Below are positions 61,696 to 64,000 of a stretch of DNA of 64,000 bases, one piece after another; the first letter of the stretch is position 1, and each line of letters opens with the position of its first letter. The notes below the pieces were generated by a model, which was not told the DNA's origin, did no database searches, and was given only the letters and a program-made list of their open reading frames with translations. Made by a program: the position numbers and the translations under genes. The stretch covers positions 1,054,001-1,118,000 of the forward strand of contig CAVPLH010000006.1 of NCBI GenBank assembly GCA_963705955.1, in the 5' to 3' direction. The stretch is from WHSW01 sp963705955. GTDB taxonomy: Bacteria; Actinomycetota; Thermoleophilia; Solirubrobacterales; 70-9.

Positions 61696-62944
61696 ATGAA
61701 CGTGATCGCCGAACGTGACCTCGACCGGATCGATCTCGGGGATCTGGAGCTCTGGGACGACGGCCCTCCCCACGCTCTCTTCACCCGGCTGCGCCGCGAG
61801 GCGCCCCTCCACTGGAGCCCGCTCGGACGAGTACCCGGCCGAGGCAGGATTCTGGTCGCTGACCAGGGCCGAGGACCTGCGCCGGGTGAGCCTCGACTGG
61901 GAGACGTTCTCCTCCCACGTCGGCGGGATCATGGTCCTCGACGACTTCGGGATCCCGCTCGAGGGACAGCAACAGCAGATGATCTCGATGGACCCCCCGC
62001 GCCACGATCGGATCAAGGCGCTCTTCCAGCGCGGGTTCACGCCGAAGCGGATCGCCGAGCACGAGGAGCGGATCCGCGCGATCGTCAACCGGGTGCTCGA
62101 CCGGGTCGCCGCGCGCGGCGAGTGCGACCTCGTGCTCGACGTCGCCGGGCCCGTCGTCTCGCGCGTCATCGGCTCGTTCATCGGCACCCCCGAGGAGGAC
62201 GACCGCCGCCACGTCGAGGAGACCAACATGGTGCTCGGGTTCGGCGACGAGGAGCTGCGGCCGACCGAGGAGGCGGTGATCGAGATGATCAGCCGCAACT
62301 GGGAGGAGACGATGGAGATGGTCGCCGAGCGGCGCGCGAACCCGGGCATGGACGACCTCATGGACGTCCTCGTCCACTCCAAGGTCGACGGCGAGGGGCT
62401 CAGCGACGCGGAGATCTTCATGGGCCTCGGCCTGCTCGGGGCGGCGGGCAACGACAGCACCCGATCGGTGTTCACGAGCGGCATGCTCGGCCTGTTCGAG
62501 AACCCCGACCAGAAGCGGCTGCTGCTCGACGACCCGACGCTGATCGACGGCGCGGTCGAGGAGCTGCTGCGGATGTACCCGGCGTTCGCACACTTCCGCC
62601 GCACCGCCACCCGGGATGTCGAGATGCACGGCAGGACGGTCCGCGCGGGAGACAAGGTGCTGCTCTGGTACGTCTCCTCGAATCGCGACGAGGACGTCTA
62701 CGAGGACGGCCAGCGGCTCGACGTCACCAGGGCGCCCGACCACCAGGCGTTCGGCGCCGGGGGTCGGCACTTCTGCCTCGGAGCGGCGCTGGCGCGGCTC
62801 GAGATCAGGATGCTGCTCTCGGAGACGCTGCGTCGCTTTCCCGACATCGAGCTCGCCGGCGAGCCGACCAAGGCACGCTCGCTGTTCCTGAACCAGCTGA
62901 AGACGCTGCCGGTCCGCTTCACGCCGGAAGCCGCGGCGGCCTAG
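61696..62944 (+). CDS. Cytochrome P450 (CYP124/125-like), with a frameshift near 61825
   Basis: About 415 residues. The start NVIAERDLDRIDLGDLELWD and REAPLHWSPL are in one frame; the rest follows in another with EAGFWSLTRAEDLRRVSLDW, the I-helix GLLGAAGNDSTRSVF (Asn-Asp-Ser in place of the usual acid-Thr), ExxR in VEELLRMYPAF, and heme-binding FGAGGRHFCLGAALARLEIR. One extra G in CTCGGACGAG breaks the frame; CTCGACGAG gives PLDEYPAEAG. Similarity to mycobacterial steroid/lipid P450s is my impression. AAGGAG lies 6 bases before the ATG. Partner redoxins are not nearby. Confidence 0.9.
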
Positions 62945-62962
62945 CCGCCGCGGCGGAGCCCG

Positions 62963-63577
62963 CTAGAGACCCTCGAAGTGCCGCTTCTGGAACGGGCCGT
63001 TGACGAGCCCGGCCTTGACGTCCTTGCTCCAGCCCGGGCCGCTGGCGCCGTCGTCGGGCTGTGAGGTGTCGAAGCGAAGGCCGGCGATCACGACGTAGGC
63101 GTGGCCGGCGTTCGTGTAGACGGTGATCCAGCTTCCCCTGCCACGGGTGCCCCAGCGCTCCAGTGACCCGGAGTCGAGCGGCGAGTCGAGGATGCCGGCG
63201 CCCTTCGGGCCGAGCACGTAGCTGACCGCGCCGGAGCAGTCGTAGCACTGCGAGTGCCAGTGGCCGTGACCTCCGCCGGTGCAGTAGCTGGCGAAGTCGA
63301 TGCTGTTCGCCGCCTTGATCGCGCGCTTCACCTCGATCGGCGCGGAGGACGGCGCGGAGGCGAGCCCGGTGCTGCGCAGCTTCGCCTCGGCGCCGGGAGT
63401 CGGTGGCGGCGCCGGCGGTGCGGTCGTCCCGGTCGGATCCGTGCCCCCGGTCCCGTCGGGGCTGATGCCGCCCGATTCGGCGAGCGCCGACCCGGGGAGC
63501 AGCAGGATCGCGGAGGCCGAGCAGGCGATCGCGGCTACGGCGAGCTTCCGAGCGAAGCATGAGGAGTTCCTGGGCAC
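62963..63577 (-). CDS. Secreted NlpC/P60-like protein under a c-di-AMP riboswitch
   Basis: 204 residues from the GTG at 63577. The signal peptide (RKLAVAAIACSASAILLLPG) is followed by a Pro/Thr/Gly linker and a domain with IDFASYCTGGGHGHWHSQCY, DCSGAVSYVLGPKGAGILDS and NAGHAYVVIAG. The DCSG Cys and the GHAYVVIA His fit the catalytic pair of NlpC/P60-like cysteine peptidases that cut wall peptides. The riboswitch directly upstream supports a wall hydrolase role, as such genes are its typical targets in actinobacteria. Confidence 0.82.
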   Translation of the reverse strand: MPRNSSCFARKLAVAAIACSASAILLLPGSALAESGGISPDGTGGTDPTGTTAPPAPPPTPGAEAKLRSTGLASAPSSAPIEVKRAIKAANSIDFASYCTGGGHGHWHSQCYDCSGAVSYVLGPKGAGILDSPLDSGSLERWGTRGRGSWITVYTNAGHAYVVIAGLRFDTSQPDDGASGPGWSKDVKAGLVNGPFQKRHFEGL

Positions 63578-63591
63578 GCTTTCCGTCTCTC

Positions 63592-63722
63592 TTTCCGCCT
63601 GCGGGGTTAGCTGACGGGCTGGCGCTAGAGGAGAAGCGCCCCTACCTCGGAGGGTAGGTTGGCCCCAACACTTGGGTCCCCCGCTCTCCGCTTCTGCAAG
63701 CGGAGATTCGGCAACGGGTTCA
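63592..63722 (-). promoter_or_regulatory. ydaO-yuaA (c-di-AMP) riboswitch
   Basis: On the minus strand the order is GTTGCCGAATCTCCGC, a hairpin CGCTTGCAGAAGCGGAG, CGGGGGACCCAAGTGTTGGG, GGTAGG, and CCCGTCAGCTAACCCCGCAG followed by GCGG. These are the conserved blocks of the ydaO class. It ends about 15 bases before the GTG of the NlpC/P60-like gene. In this class c-di-AMP binding usually turns expression off; in actinobacteria the targets are often wall hydrolases and resuscitation factors. Confidence 0.88.
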
Positions 63723-63840
63723 AACGAACTCGCGGCAGCATACAGATACGACAGGTCGAGGCTGCATCCTCCCTGTCGGCGGAACTCCGACAAGGGTCTC
63801 CGAGAGCCCCCGGGAGGGCCCGCCCGACACGCGCACGGAC

Positions 63841-63846
63841 TAGGCT
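63841..63846 (+). promoter_or_regulatory. Possible -10 box TAGGCT before the last gene
   Basis: TAGGCT lies 11 bases before the GTG at 63858, a little farther than in the leaderless genes listed. Confidence 0.35.
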
Positions 63847-63857
63847 CCCGAGCCCGC

Positions 63858-64000
63858 GTGCCCACCCTTCCCCGCTTGCCGCTGGTGCCCGATCCGCTCC
63901 GCAGGATCGAGGTCCCGCGGGACCTCGAAGCCGTGACGACCGCCGGCGCCGAGGCGAACCCGGAGGCGGCGGGGATCGACGCCGACGTCGTCGATCAGAT
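63858..64000 (+). CDS. Start of a protein, possibly a serine hydrolase (beta-lactamase family); cut by the window edge
   Basis: From a GTG the frame stays open to the end of the window with 47 residues: PTLPRLPLVPDPLRRIEVPR, DLEAVTTAGAEANPEAAG and IDADVVDQI. The codon use is typical. The NPEAAGIDADVVDQI segment recalls the region before the Ser-x-x-Lys motif in class C-like serine hydrolases, but the catalytic part is not in view, so the family is a guess. Confidence 0.45.
   Translation, partial: MPTLPRLPLVPDPLRRIEVPRDLEAVTTAGAEANPEAAGIDADVVDQ

Overview
The window is very GC-rich with strong G/C bias at third codon positions, and looks like the chromosome of a monoderm actinobacterium of the class Thermoleophilia (Solirubrobacterales-like). 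The reasons are the aroE-mltG-ruvX-alaS housekeeping block, the lineage-typical small families (NTF2-like proteins starting MSxENxE, exported proteins starting MRALRNRLTYANV), frequent GTG starts, and many genes with a TANNNT -10 box 6-9 bases before the start codon, which suggests leaderless mRNAs. The taxonomic call is an inference.

Layout. 0-9.1 kb (minus strand): core operon aroE (cut by the window edge), mltG, ruvX, alaS, an IscU-MnmA fusion, a possible structured RNA, aspS, hisS. 9.1-19.9 kb: MASE1-SpoIIE phosphatase, metallo-beta-lactamase hydrolase, formiminotransferase, metal-dependent aminopeptidase, secreted PHP phosphoesterase, DUF1684, hemerythrin, histone-deacetylase-like amidohydrolase, secreted RTX-like protein. 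19.95 kb: tRNA-Met(CAU). 20-36.7 kb: an accessory-looking stretch with a secreted TAP-type peptidase, a 20-base inverted-repeat pair, an HNH fragment, a membrane C2H2 zinc-finger protein, three tandem NTF2-like genes, two YadA-head-like repeat proteins, an ECF sigma/anti-sigma pair, and an NTF2-like/ArsM-like pair. 36.7-50.5 kb: NhaA-DsbA fusion, a glycosyltransferase, an M19-like dipeptidase, and a histidine kinase-response regulator-MMPL set. 50.5-64 kb: a PBP1A-type penicillin-binding protein, SigB/F-type sigma with a STAS antagonist, PAS-GGDEF cyclase, DUF3089 hydrolase, ABC1 kinase, a divergent TetR/P450 pair with a palindromic operator, and a c-di-AMP (ydaO) riboswitch before an NlpC/P60-like gene.

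How they may work together. Translation fidelity and tRNA thiolation sit in one block. Cell-wall functions (MltG, PBP1A, the riboswitch-controlled NlpC/P60-like protein) recur. Partner-switching stress control is split between the phosphatase at 9 kb and the STAS-sigma pair at 55.5 kb. The sensor kinase/regulator pair lies directly upstream of an MMPL exporter.

Caution. At least fourteen otherwise intact genes, including essential alaS, are broken by one-base shifts, several in short homopolymers. The pattern suggests uncorrected sequencing errors rather than pseudogenes. I mark each place; those genes are given as full spans that do not translate in one frame.
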